A stretch of DNA of 14,782 bases. It comes from Akkermansia muciniphila (GTDB lineage: Bacteria > Verrucomicrobiota > Verrucomicrobiia > Verrucomicrobiales > Akkermansiaceae). The notes under the pieces were generated by a model. It was not told the origin of the DNA. It searched no databases and saw only the letters and a program-made list of their open reading frames with translations. A program made the translations under genes and the position numbers. Of this stretch, positions 8,471 to 13,964 are shown one piece after another; within the stretch, counting starts at the first letter, position 1; each line of letters starts with the position of its first letter. Where the stretch lies: assembly GCA_004557455.1 (NCBI GenBank), contig SFDX01000043.1, forward strand, positions 1-14,782, in the 5' to 3' direction.

Positions 8471-9335
8471 AATACCCACGCCGCCGCACGCGCACCATGA
8501 GACCCCGCAAGCAAGCCCCCGGAGACATGCAAGGCCCCCGGAGGTGAGCAAGGCCACCACGCCCGCGCAAGCACCACCACCCGCCCGCCGGTGAACCTAT
8601 CCCGGCGCAAGTATGCCCCGGCACCACCTCCGGAACGTCATCACCGCAAGGGGCCCCGCCGCAGCCATGCCCCGCAAGCATACCACCGCGCAAGGCCCCC
8701 GGAGGTGAGCAAGGCCACCACGCCCGCGCAAGCACCACCACCCGCCCGCCGGTGAACCTATCCCGCCGCAAGTAAGCCCCGCACCACCTCCGGCACGTCA
8801 TCACCGCAGGGAAGCACCCGCCGCAAGCATACCGCAGGCAAGCCGCCGGACGCGCTCACCACCACCACCCCGCGCACGTCATCCACCACCGCCACCACGG
8901 CAAGGGGCCATCATCAGCCCCGCAAGCAAGCCCCCGGAGACATGCAAGGGCCCCGGAGGCAAGCAAGGCCACCGCACCCACGCAAGCACCACCACCGCCC
9001 GCCGGTGAACCTATCCCCGCGCAAGTAAGCCCTGCCACCACCTCCGGCACGTCATCACCGCAAGGCAAGCCGCCGGAGATATGCAAGGCCCCGCAAGCTC
9101 ACCACCACGGGCCCGCCATGAGCACTGGGCAAGCAAGCCGCCCGCATTCTCTCACCATCCCGGCGCAAGTTCACCCTGCTACCACCTCCGGCGCGCCATC
9201 ACCGCAAGGGGCCCCGCCGCAGACATACCCACCGCCCGCCATCACGGGCCACGCCATGAGCACCCGCAAGACATGCCCACGGAGGTATGCAAGCCCCCCG
9301 CGCAAGCTCACCACCGCCCCGGAGGTACACTCCAA
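8471..9335. repeat. GC-rich interspersed repeat block 1
   Basis: This is a dense mosaic of recurring words without a stable unit length. GGTGAACCTATCC occurs at 8590, 8751 and 9004, each followed by GCGCAAGTA or CCGCAAGTA and then ACCACCTCCGG-(A/C)ACGTCATCACCGCA. GGAGGT occurs at 8540, 8701, 9281 and 9321. CCCCCGGAGACATGCAAGG occurs near 8520 and 8930. Stretches of about 90 bp around 8535-8610 and 8696-8770 are nearly identical. CACCTCCGG and CCGGAGGTG alternate and could pair. Open frames exist on both strands but the same words are read in different frames, so it is judged non-coding. Confidence 0.8.
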
Positions 9336-9339
9336 CGAG

Positions 9340-9407
9340 CTTTGTATAATCGAGCTTTCTTTATTGCCGCTCATATCATACTATCTGCGTGCTACAGGTT
9401 AGCAAAA
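9340..9407 (+). repeat. Conserved island head, copy A
   Basis: This 68-bp segment is repeated at 13626-13693 with two mismatches, and its ends are conserved in a third copy at 12651. It starts CTTTGTATAATCGAGC and contains a perfect TATAAT (9345-9350) without a recognisable -35 box. It ends with the inverted repeat TGCTA-CAGGT-TAGCA (9390-9404). The 50 bp to its left are also shared with copy E and contain GCAAGCTCACCACC and GGAGGTACAC. It marks the change from GC-rich repeats to an AT-rich island. Promoter, recombination site or both are possible. Confidence 0.75.
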
Positions 9408-9432
9408 AAAGTACTGCATGCACCCCACTTTT

Positions 9433-9468
9433 CGGCATATCGTGTTTTCATCGCCGATATTTATGCCG
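9433..9468. promoter_or_regulatory. Imperfect hairpin in island A
   Basis: CGGCATATCG (9433-9442) pairs with CGATAT (9455-9460) and ATGCCG (9463-9468), leaving a 2-nt TT bulge and a 12-nt loop. It lies between the conserved head and the iterated palindromes. There is no T-run, so it is not an obvious terminator; function unknown. Confidence 0.5.
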
Positions 9469-9478
9469 CGGGAAATTT

Positions 9479-9615
9479 CTTCCCAATATGGGAAGGGAAA
9501 TGAGCCTTTTTTCTTCCCAATATGGGAAGGGGACGCGTTCCCACAGTGGGAAAAAATGGCTAAATTTCCCACAGTGGGAAATAAAAATTCAAATATTTTT
9601 CCCACAGTGGGAAAA
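9479..9615. promoter_or_regulatory. Five iterated palindromes TTCCC-N5-GGGAA (island A)
   Basis: Five inverted repeats share TTCCCA-N3-TGGGAA. Two have centre ATA (9479-9495 and 9513-9529, 7-bp arms including the outer C/G). Three are the perfect TTCCCACAGTGGGAA (9538-9552, 9566-9580, 9599-9613), the last two extended by flanking T/A pairs. Centres are 34, 24, 28 and 33 bp apart, so they are clustered but not tightly phased. They look like binding sites for a dimeric DNA-binding protein, or iterons. No promoter with a good -35 and -10 was found among them, and the open frames running through them lack ribosome-binding sites. Confidence 0.75.
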
Positions 9616-9625
9616 TTCCACCACA

Positions 9626-10260
9626 CAAACGCCCCGGAGGTGGACCCCACGCCCGCACCACCTGCCACGCCTCCGGCACGTCACCACCGCAAGGGCAAGG
9701 GGACCCGCCGCAGATATACCGCAGCGCAAGCCCCGGAGGTGGACACCATGACCCACCGGGCGCACCTGCCACGCCCCGCCGGACGCGCTCACCACCACCG
9801 CCCCGGGGCGTCATCCTCCACCGGCACCACGGCAAGGGGGCCACCATCAGCCGCAAGCAGTGAGCCCCGGAGACACGCAAGGCCACCACGCCCGCGCAAG
9901 CACCACCACCGCCCGCAGATGAACCTATCCCCGCGCAAGTCAGCCCTGCCACGCCTCCGGACATCATCACCGCAGGGAAGCACCCGCCGCAAGCATACCG
10001 CAGGCAAGCCGCCGGAGGTGGACACCATGACCCACCGGGCGCACCTGCCACGCCCGCGCACGCCGAACCACCACCGCCCCGCGCAAGTACACCCTGCTAC
10101 CACCTCCGGCACGTCACCACGGGGCCACCATGAGCACCGCAAGCACGCCCCCGGAGGCAAGCAAGGGCCCGCCCGCGCAAGCTCACCACGGGCCCCGGAG
10201 GTGGACACCACGCCGCACCGCCCGCCACGCCTCCGACATCTACCAACAATCGCCACCGCG
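9626..10260. repeat. GC-rich interspersed repeat block 2
   Basis: It has the same vocabulary as block 1: GGAGGTGGAC at 9636, 9735, 10014 and 10197, CCGCAAGGGCAAGGGG near 9688, a variant GATGAACCTATCC at 9919 and CACCTCCGGCACGTCACC near 10100. GGAGGTGGACACCATGACCC occurs at 9735 and 10014; it places a Shine-Dalgarno-like word 8 nt before an ATG, but the frames that follow are not conserved between copies. Block 2 restarts right after island A with GCCCCGGAGGTGG, much as the other blocks restart after their islands. Confidence 0.78.
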
Positions 10261-10434
10261 CCCGCGCACTCATAACAGAGCGGCAACCCGAAAAGAAAAA
10301 CACGCGACACCACCCCGAAGAAACGCCCCGCGAAAATCCGCCGCCCCGTGTATGACACAAAACACCACACGCCATCCGCTTTTTTTCCTTGCGGCCACCC
10401 AAGCACTCTCATATCCTTACAGGAACCAAGCGAC
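10261..10434 (+). other. Leader of the DNA-binding protein gene
   Basis: The repeat vocabulary stops near 10260 and an A/C-rich non-coding leader follows. A weak promoter candidate is TTGCGG, 17 bp, TATCCT, starting near 10393. AGGA lies about 10 bp before the proposed ATG. No palindrome set like those of the other islands is seen. Confidence 0.4.
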
Positions 10435-10869
10435 ATGACCGCGTTATTTTTTACGCAGACTTGCCGCTTCAATCCCATAAACTGTATGCCAAAGAACACA
10501 ATACTCAGCACCGACCAAGAGTTACTCAGAGAGGCCCGAAACGCACTCAGCACCGCCGGCCCCCCGCAAGCCTTTCTCACCGCAGACCAAGCCGCAGCCT
10601 TGTGCGTATGCACTGCCCGCCTTACTGCCCGCCTCATCCGCGAGCAAGCGTATAATGACGTACCCACCGCCGGGCAAGCGTGGGGGAACGTGAAGCAGAT
10701 AGCAGACCACCTCGGACTGAACCGCAGCCACCTTTTCGCCATCCTTGACGACCTAGCAAGCGCGGGGCGCGTGCGCACCATCGGTGGAGAGCTTATCGGA
10801 CGCAATATGCAAAAACGCTACAATATTCCCGACGTAATCGCCGCGCTAACGCCCAAAGACACGCACTGA
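10435..10869 (+). CDS. Small winged-helix DNA-binding protein (putative regulator)
   Basis: This 144-residue protein has no family I can name. A helix-turn-helix is visible at residues ~85-115: VKQIADHLGLNRSHLFAILD, followed by DLASAGRVRTIGG, which resembles the wing of MarR/GntR/IclR-type folds or the winged helix of plasmid replication proteins. An upstream helical region (RLTARLIREQA) may mediate dimerisation. The start at 10435 has an AGGA upstream at an acceptable distance; ATGs at 10348 (29 residues longer) and 10486 (17 shorter) are in the same frame. It is the only credible gene in 6.3 kb of repeats and has its own strong terminator. It could bind one of the palindrome families nearby, but none is seen in its own leader, so this is speculative. 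Confidence 0.68.
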   Translation: MTALFFTQTCRFNPINCMPKNTILSTDQELLREARNALSTAGPPQAFLTADQAAALCVCTARLTARLIREQAYNDVPTAGQAWGNVKQIADHLGLNRSHLFAILDDLASAGRVRTIGGELIGRNMQKRYNIPDVIAALTPKDTH

Positions 10870-10896
10870 CGCACCCCGCGTCATCAGCCCGCAAGC

Positions 10897-10932
10897 GCGG
10901 GGGACGGCATGCAAAACCGCCCCCCGCTTTTT
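10897..10932 (+). terminator. Rho-independent terminator after the DNA-binding protein gene
   Basis: GCGGGGG (10897-10903) pairs with CCCCCGC (10921-10927) and is followed directly by five T residues. It lies 27 bp after the stop codon. Its presence supports the gene being real and transcribed as a single unit. Confidence 0.78.
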
Positions 10933-10988
10933 CCTTTCTTTTTTAGACAAACACTCCGCCGCCGGCAATCACCCACCGGGGCACCCGC

Positions 10989-11540
10989 GCAAGCTCACCA
11001 CGCGCCGCACAACGGCCTTTTCAGCCCCCGCGCGGGGCAACTACTCACCACGCCCCCGAAAAGCCCCGCAAGGGCCCATTCTGCCCCGAATACCGCGCCC
11101 GCCGCAGACACTCGCCACCGGAAACACCCGCGCAAGCTCACCACGCGCCCCACAGCCGCCTTTTCACCCCCGGCCCGGGCACCTACCCACGCGCACCGCC
11201 GCAAGCCCGCGCAAGGGGCCTTTCTGCCCCGAATACCGCGCCCGCCGCAGACATTCACCCCCGGAAACACCCGCAGAAGCTCACCACGCGCCACACAGCC
11301 GCCTTTTCACCTCCGGCCCGGACACCTACCCACGCGCACCTGCCACGCCCCGCAAGGGCCCATTCTGCCCCGAATACCGCGCCCGCCGCAGACACTCGCC
11401 ACCGGGAACACCCGCAGAAGCTCACCACGCGCACCACCGCCGCCTTTTCACCTCCGGCCCCGGCCATCCTACCCGCACCCGCCGCCGCAAGCCATCAGCA
11501 AGCAAGCCACGCACACACCACAGCCGCCGCCCCGCATTGC
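10989..11540. repeat. Four tandem repeats of about 142 bp
   Basis: AAGCTCACCACGCGC begins units at 10991, 11134, 11277 and 11418, giving periods of 143, 143 and 141 bp. Later in the unit come GCCGCCTTTTCACC, GCACCTACCCACGCGCACC and TTCTGCCCCGAATACCGCGC (near 11085, 11223 and 11363), then GCCGCAGACA and GGAAACACCCGC. The last unit is incomplete and the first is the most diverged. The period is not a multiple of three and the 230-codon open frame across it changes frame between units, so it is judged non-coding. The vocabulary is related to, but distinct from, that of the other GC-rich blocks. Confidence 0.85.
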
Positions 11541-11798
11541 CCCGCAGCGGTCCGGAGTTCATCCCGGCCACGCAGACAAGCCGCACCGGCCCCGGCCATA
11601 AGGGAAAGCTCCCCCATTGTGGAATGCCGCCGGAGCCCCGCTTTCTCTAAATTAGTTTCCTTTAACTTTCTTATTCTCTGCTTTCCCGAAAGCTCGCCGC
11701 CTACCCGGCTTGCCGCCGACCACCTTATGCGCCCCCACCTTCAAAAAGAATCCTTATACCCCCCCGGGCGGGGTGCTATTTTGCCACGCCGGGAGGCG
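11541..11798. other. Non-coding stretch between tandem repeats and 9-mer island
   Basis: No gene is supported. It contains a palindrome GCTTTC-CC-GAAAGC (11680-11693), a pyrimidine-rich AT tract near 11640-11680, and a C7 run opening the self-complementary CCCCCCCGGGCGGGG near 11758-11772. An open frame from an ATG at 11619 covers it but has no ribosome-binding site and no recognisable domain. Confidence 0.45.
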
Positions 11799-11898
11799 TT
11801 TGTGGCATTTGTGGCGTTTTATAAGAGGTTTTGCACTACTATATTCAAAAATTTTTTCTATGCCGAGCTAGGACTCCAAATGCCATAAATGCCACAAA
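11799..11898. repeat. Inverted pairs of a 9-mer, TTTGTGGCA, around an AT-rich centre
   Basis: TTTGTGGCA and TTTGTGGCG lie in tandem at 11799-11816. On the opposite strand TTTGTGGCA and TTTATGGCA lie in tandem at 11898-11881. The two pairs face each other across about 64 bp that include an AT-rich tract (ATATTCAAAAATTTTTT). Iterated short repeats flanking AT-rich DNA are seen at replication origins and in operator pairs. Repeats of this type also occur in primase coding sequence, so a degraded gene remnant is an alternative. Confidence 0.6.
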
Positions 11899-12169
11899 CC
11901 AGAAAAGAGGAAGAGTGCGCTTGACCTCCTCCGGCAACCTTTCCGCCCCTGCCATGCGCCGCAAAAAAAGAGGGGCAAGGGGCGACCGCGTCTAGCAAAA
12001 ACAAAAGAAAAGTCCGAAAATGCAACCACGGGGGGGGGGGCACGCCCCGCCGCCCTCCGACTCACACCACCGGGGCCGCCTCCATAGGTATACAGCCCCG
12101 CCCCCCATTTGCGGTACACTTCCCCCGAAACATGAAAGACCCGCAGCCCACCGCAAACAGAGACAGCCG
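11899..12169. other. Non-coding stretch with a G11 run
   Basis: No gene is supported. A purine-rich region is followed by CTAGCAAAAACAAAAG near 11992 (similar to the tail of the island heads, but without the CTTTGTATAATC word upstream), then a run of eleven G at 12030-12040. GCGGTACACTTCCCC near 12110 resembles the GGAGGTACACTCC word that borders islands A and E. Confidence 0.4.
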
Positions 12170-12640
12170 CACCCAGTGGACACCATGCCGGCGCAAGTCA
12201 GCCCTGCCACCGCCCCCGGACGTCATCACCGCAAGGGCAAGGGAACCCGCCGCAGACATGCCCGGCAACCATACCGCAAGCAAGCCGCCGGAGGTGGACA
12301 CCATACCCGCACCACCTACAGCCCCGCAAGGCCACCGACCCCACGCAAGCACCACCACCCGCCCGCCGGTGAACCTATCACGCCGCAAGTCAGCCCTGCC
12401 ACCGCCTCCGGACGTCATCCGCAAGGGCAAGGGGACCCGCCGCAAGCATACCGCAGCTCAAGCCCCGGCGGTGGACACCATAACCCCGCCGGACGCACCT
12501 GCCACGCCCCGCCGGACGCGCTCACCATCACCGCACCACAGCAAGGGGCCATCATCAGCCCCGCAGACATACCGCAAGACAAGACCCGCAAGAAAGCACC
12601 CCGGAGACACGAAAGCCCACCCGAAAAGCGCCATTTCCCG
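12170..12640. repeat. GC-rich interspersed repeat block 3
   Basis: It uses the same words as blocks 1 and 2: CGGCGCAAGTCAGCCCTGCC near 12190, GGAGGTGGACACCATACCC at 12290, GGTGAACCTATC at 12368, and GACGTCATCCGCAAGGGCAAGG near 12410. GCAAGGGCAAGGG(G/A)ACCCGCCGCA appears twice (near 12231 and 12421). Open frames on both strands are repeat-derived and not conserved in frame. Confidence 0.78.
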
Positions 12641-12650
12641 GAGTGTAGTT

Positions 12651-12717
12651 CTTTGTATAATCGAGCACAATCTATTTTCGCGTATATCGGACTTGAAAAT
12701 ATCAAAGTTTAGCAAAA
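12651..12717 (+). repeat. Conserved island head, copy D (diverged)
   Basis: It starts with the same CTTTGTATAATCGAGC as copies A and E and has TTTAGCAAAA at the far end, with TAGCA 59 bp after the start (60 bp in the other copies). The sequence between differs. It contains its own small inverted repeat TTGA-AAATA-TCAA (12693-12705) near where A and E carry TGCTA-N5-TAGCA. Conservation of the two ends and their distance over diverged sequence suggests a functional two-part element. Confidence 0.65.
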
Positions 12718-12924
12718 GAAGAAAGACAGCGAACCACGCCGCGGCGCATCCCGTGTTTATATCGCAAACATTCACTGACAGGGGAAAGCAATTCCGTTTT
12801 GCGGTGAAATTATAGAAAATTGATAGTGGAAATTTTCCACTTCATGCCTTGCTAGAAGTGGATTTTTTCCACTTTGGTCAAGTGGATAGTGGAAATTTTC
12901 CACTATGAAAGGAGAGACAAACAC

Positions 12925-12981
12925 ATGAAAGTGGAAATTCTAACACCACGAAATAATGAAAAGTGGATTTTTTCCATGTAA
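12925..12981 (+). CDS. Possible 18-residue peptide with a good ribosome-binding site
   Basis: ATG at 12925 is preceded by AAAGGAGAG about 8 nt upstream, the best Shine-Dalgarno spacing in the window. The frame encodes MKVEILTPRNNEKWIFSM and stops with TAA at 12981. It lies inside the island D palindrome cluster, and two of the sites (12930, 12962) fall within the frame, which may account for the codons. There is no family match I know of. Chance is a serious alternative because the frame is so short. Confidence 0.3.
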   Translation: MKVEILTPRNNEKWIFSM

Positions 12982-12986
12982 CTTTC

Positions 12987-13015
12987 TTGACAAAGTGGAA
13001 ATTTTCCACTACAAC
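12987..13015 (+). promoter_or_regulatory. Promoter with operator-filled spacer (island D)
   Basis: A perfect -35, TTGACA (12987-12992), is followed by exactly 17 bp and TACAAC (13010-13015). The spacer is almost entirely the palindrome AGTGGAAATTTTCCACT, so a protein bound there should block RNA polymerase. Transcription would start near 13022 and enter GC-rich block 4, which begins about 50 bp later. Confidence 0.72.
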
Positions 13016-13071
13016 ACCGCCAAGAAAACATGGCTAGTTTCCACTTTTTCTGAAAAACAGCATAGAAGCAC

Positions 13072-13616
13072 ACAAGCCCCCGGAGGTGAGCAAGGCCACC
13101 ACGCCCGCGCAAGCTCACCACCACGGCCCCGGAGGTGGACACCATGACCCACCGGCACCGCCTCCGGCATTCTCTCGCCATCCCGGCGCAAGTATGCCCC
13201 GCCACTACCTCCGGCACGTCATCACCGCAAGGGCAAGGGAACCCGCCGCAGACATTCCCGGCAACCATACCACAGAGCAAGCCGCCGGAGGTGGACACCA
13301 TACCCGCACCACCTACAGCCCCGAAAGCCCCCCGCATACCTCCGTCCACCTACTACCGCACCACCACCACGGGGCGCGGTATGAGACACGCAAGGGCCAC
13401 CGCCCCGAGCAAGCACCACCACCACGCCCGCCGAGGCACCTATCCCGCCGCAAGTCAGCCCTGCCACCGCCTCCGGACGTCATCCGCAAGGGCAAGGGGC
13501 CCCCGCCGCAAGCATACCCACCGCCCGCCACCACGGGCGCACCATGAGCCCCGCAAGCAAGCCCCGGAGACAACGCAAGCCCCCCGCGCAAGCTCACCAC
13601 CGCCCCGGAGGTACAC
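13072..13616. repeat. GC-rich interspersed repeat block 4
   Basis: It restarts after island D with AAGCCCCCGGAGGTGAGCAAGG. GGAGGT occurs at 13082, 13131, 13287 and 13607; GGAGGTGGACACCATGACCC at 13131 is the third copy of that word. CACCTCCGG-like, GGGCAAGGGAACCCGCCGCA and GAGGCACCTATCCC words are present. Its end (GCAAGCTCACCACCGCCCC then GGAGGTACAC) is nearly identical to the end of block 1, and both are followed by the same island head. No coding gene is supported. Confidence 0.78.
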
Positions 13617-13625
13617 CCTAACGCA

Positions 13626-13693
13626 CTTTGTATAATCGAGCTTTCTTTATTGCCGCTCACATCATACTATCTGCGTGCTACAGGTTAGCAGAA
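13626..13693 (+). repeat. Conserved island head, copy E
   Basis: It matches 9340-9407 with two mismatches (13660 and 13690 region), including CTTTGTATAATCGAGC at 13626-13641 and TGCTA-CAGGT-TAGCA at 13676-13690. The near-identity of two copies 4.3 kb apart, followed by unrelated palindrome sets, shows that head and operator set are separable modules. Confidence 0.78.
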
Positions 13694-13766
13694 AAAACAA
13701 TAATCACCACCTCAAGACGTACCATCCGCCCTTATTCCTATAGTAAGATTATCTTGCTGCTTCTGC

Positions 13767-13795
13767 TTGACTCACTAAGCCTAGCTTAGTATAAT
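13767..13795 (+). promoter_or_regulatory. Promoter E1, operator in spacer
   Basis: TTGACT (13767-13772), exactly 17 bp, then a perfect TATAAT (13790-13795): one mismatch from the sigma-70 consensus. The spacer contains the palindrome CTAAGC-CTA-GCTTAG. Other operators lie about 30 bp either side. Transcription is directed rightward. Confidence 0.85.
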
Positions 13796-13892
13796 TCCCT
13801 CGCAATCTAAGCTAAGCTTGCACAAAAAAACAAAAAACTAAGATAAGCTTACATTAAAATGAAGATTTTTAAGATTATCTTACTGCTTCTGC

Positions 13893-13921
13893 TTGACTCA
13901 CTAAGCCTAGCTTAATATAAT
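13893..13921 (+). promoter_or_regulatory. Promoter E2, operator in spacer
   Basis: This is the second copy: TTGACT (13893-13898), 17 bp, TATAAT (13916-13921). The predicted start is near 13928, about 37 bp before GC-rich block 5, which opens with ACACCATGAGCACCGCAAGC. No Shine-Dalgarno precedes that ATG, so the transcript is more likely non-coding. Confidence 0.85.
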
Positions 13922-13964
13922 TCCCTCGCAATCTAAGCTAAGCTTGCACAAAAAAACACACACC

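Larger units (their letters stand above)
12825..13045. promoter_or_regulatory. Iterated palindromes AGTGGA-N5-TCCACT (island D)
   Basis: Perfect 17-bp sites AGTGGAAATTTTCCACT lie at 12825-12841, 12888-12904 and 12994-13010. AGTGGATTTTTTCCACT lies at 12857-12873. A one-armed site starts at 12930, an imperfect one (right arm TCCATG) at 12962, an extra half-site AGTGGA at 12881, and a lone right arm TCCACT at 13040. Start-to-start distances of the main series are 32, 31, 42, 32 and 32 bp, close to whole numbers of helical turns. The site at 12994 fills the spacer of a promoter. This is the layout expected for cooperative binding of a dimeric protein on one face of the DNA. Confidence 0.82.
13744..13946. 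promoter_or_regulatory. Seven helically phased operators TAAG-N5-CTTR (island E)
   Basis: Thirteen-bp sites start at 13744 (centre ATTAT), 13776 (CCTAG), 13808 (CTAAG), 13839 (ATAAG), 13870 (ATTAT), 13902 (CCTAG) and 13934 (CTAAG). Spacings are 32, 32, 31, 31, 32 and 32 bp, a mean of about 31.7 bp or three turns of B-DNA. The sites at 13776 and 13902 extend to CTAAGC-CTA-GCTTA(G/A) and sit in promoter spacers. The central site at 13839 lies between the two copies of a duplication and keeps the same phase. This indicates cooperative binding on one DNA face, as operators or centromere-like iterons. Confidence 0.85.
13744..13958 (+). repeat. 89-bp direct duplication carrying a promoter
   Basis: 13744-13832 and 13870-13958 are identical except at two positions (13756 G versus 13882 A; 13789 G versus 13915 A). 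The period is 126 bp, equal to 12 turns at 10.5 bp and to four operator intervals. The 37-bp linker carries an additional operator in phase. Each copy has one promoter and three operators. Confidence 0.92.

Noticed and set aside
9418..10275. Proline/histidine/arginine-rich open frames through the repeat blocks (also near 12020-12815, 13086-13635 and 14068-14691)
   Set aside because: The same DNA words are read in different frames in different copies, starts lack ribosome-binding sites, and GC-rich sequence with few stop codons gives long frames by default.
9789..10805. Minus-strand open frame of 338 codons
   Set aside because: It runs antisense through the winged-helix gene and its terminator-proximal leader into repeats, without a recognisable domain.
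11619..11888. 89-codon frame containing AFVAFVAFYKR
   Set aside because: No ribosome-binding site or domain; the F-V-A repeat is the TTTGTGGCA tandem. At best a remnant of a primase-like gene, which cannot be shown.
13313..13660. Minus-strand frames beginning MSGNKESSIIQS at heads A (9374) and E (13660)
   Set aside because: The shared start only reflects the 68-bp DNA repeat. There is no Shine-Dalgarno, the third head does not keep it, and the frames continue into repeat sequence.
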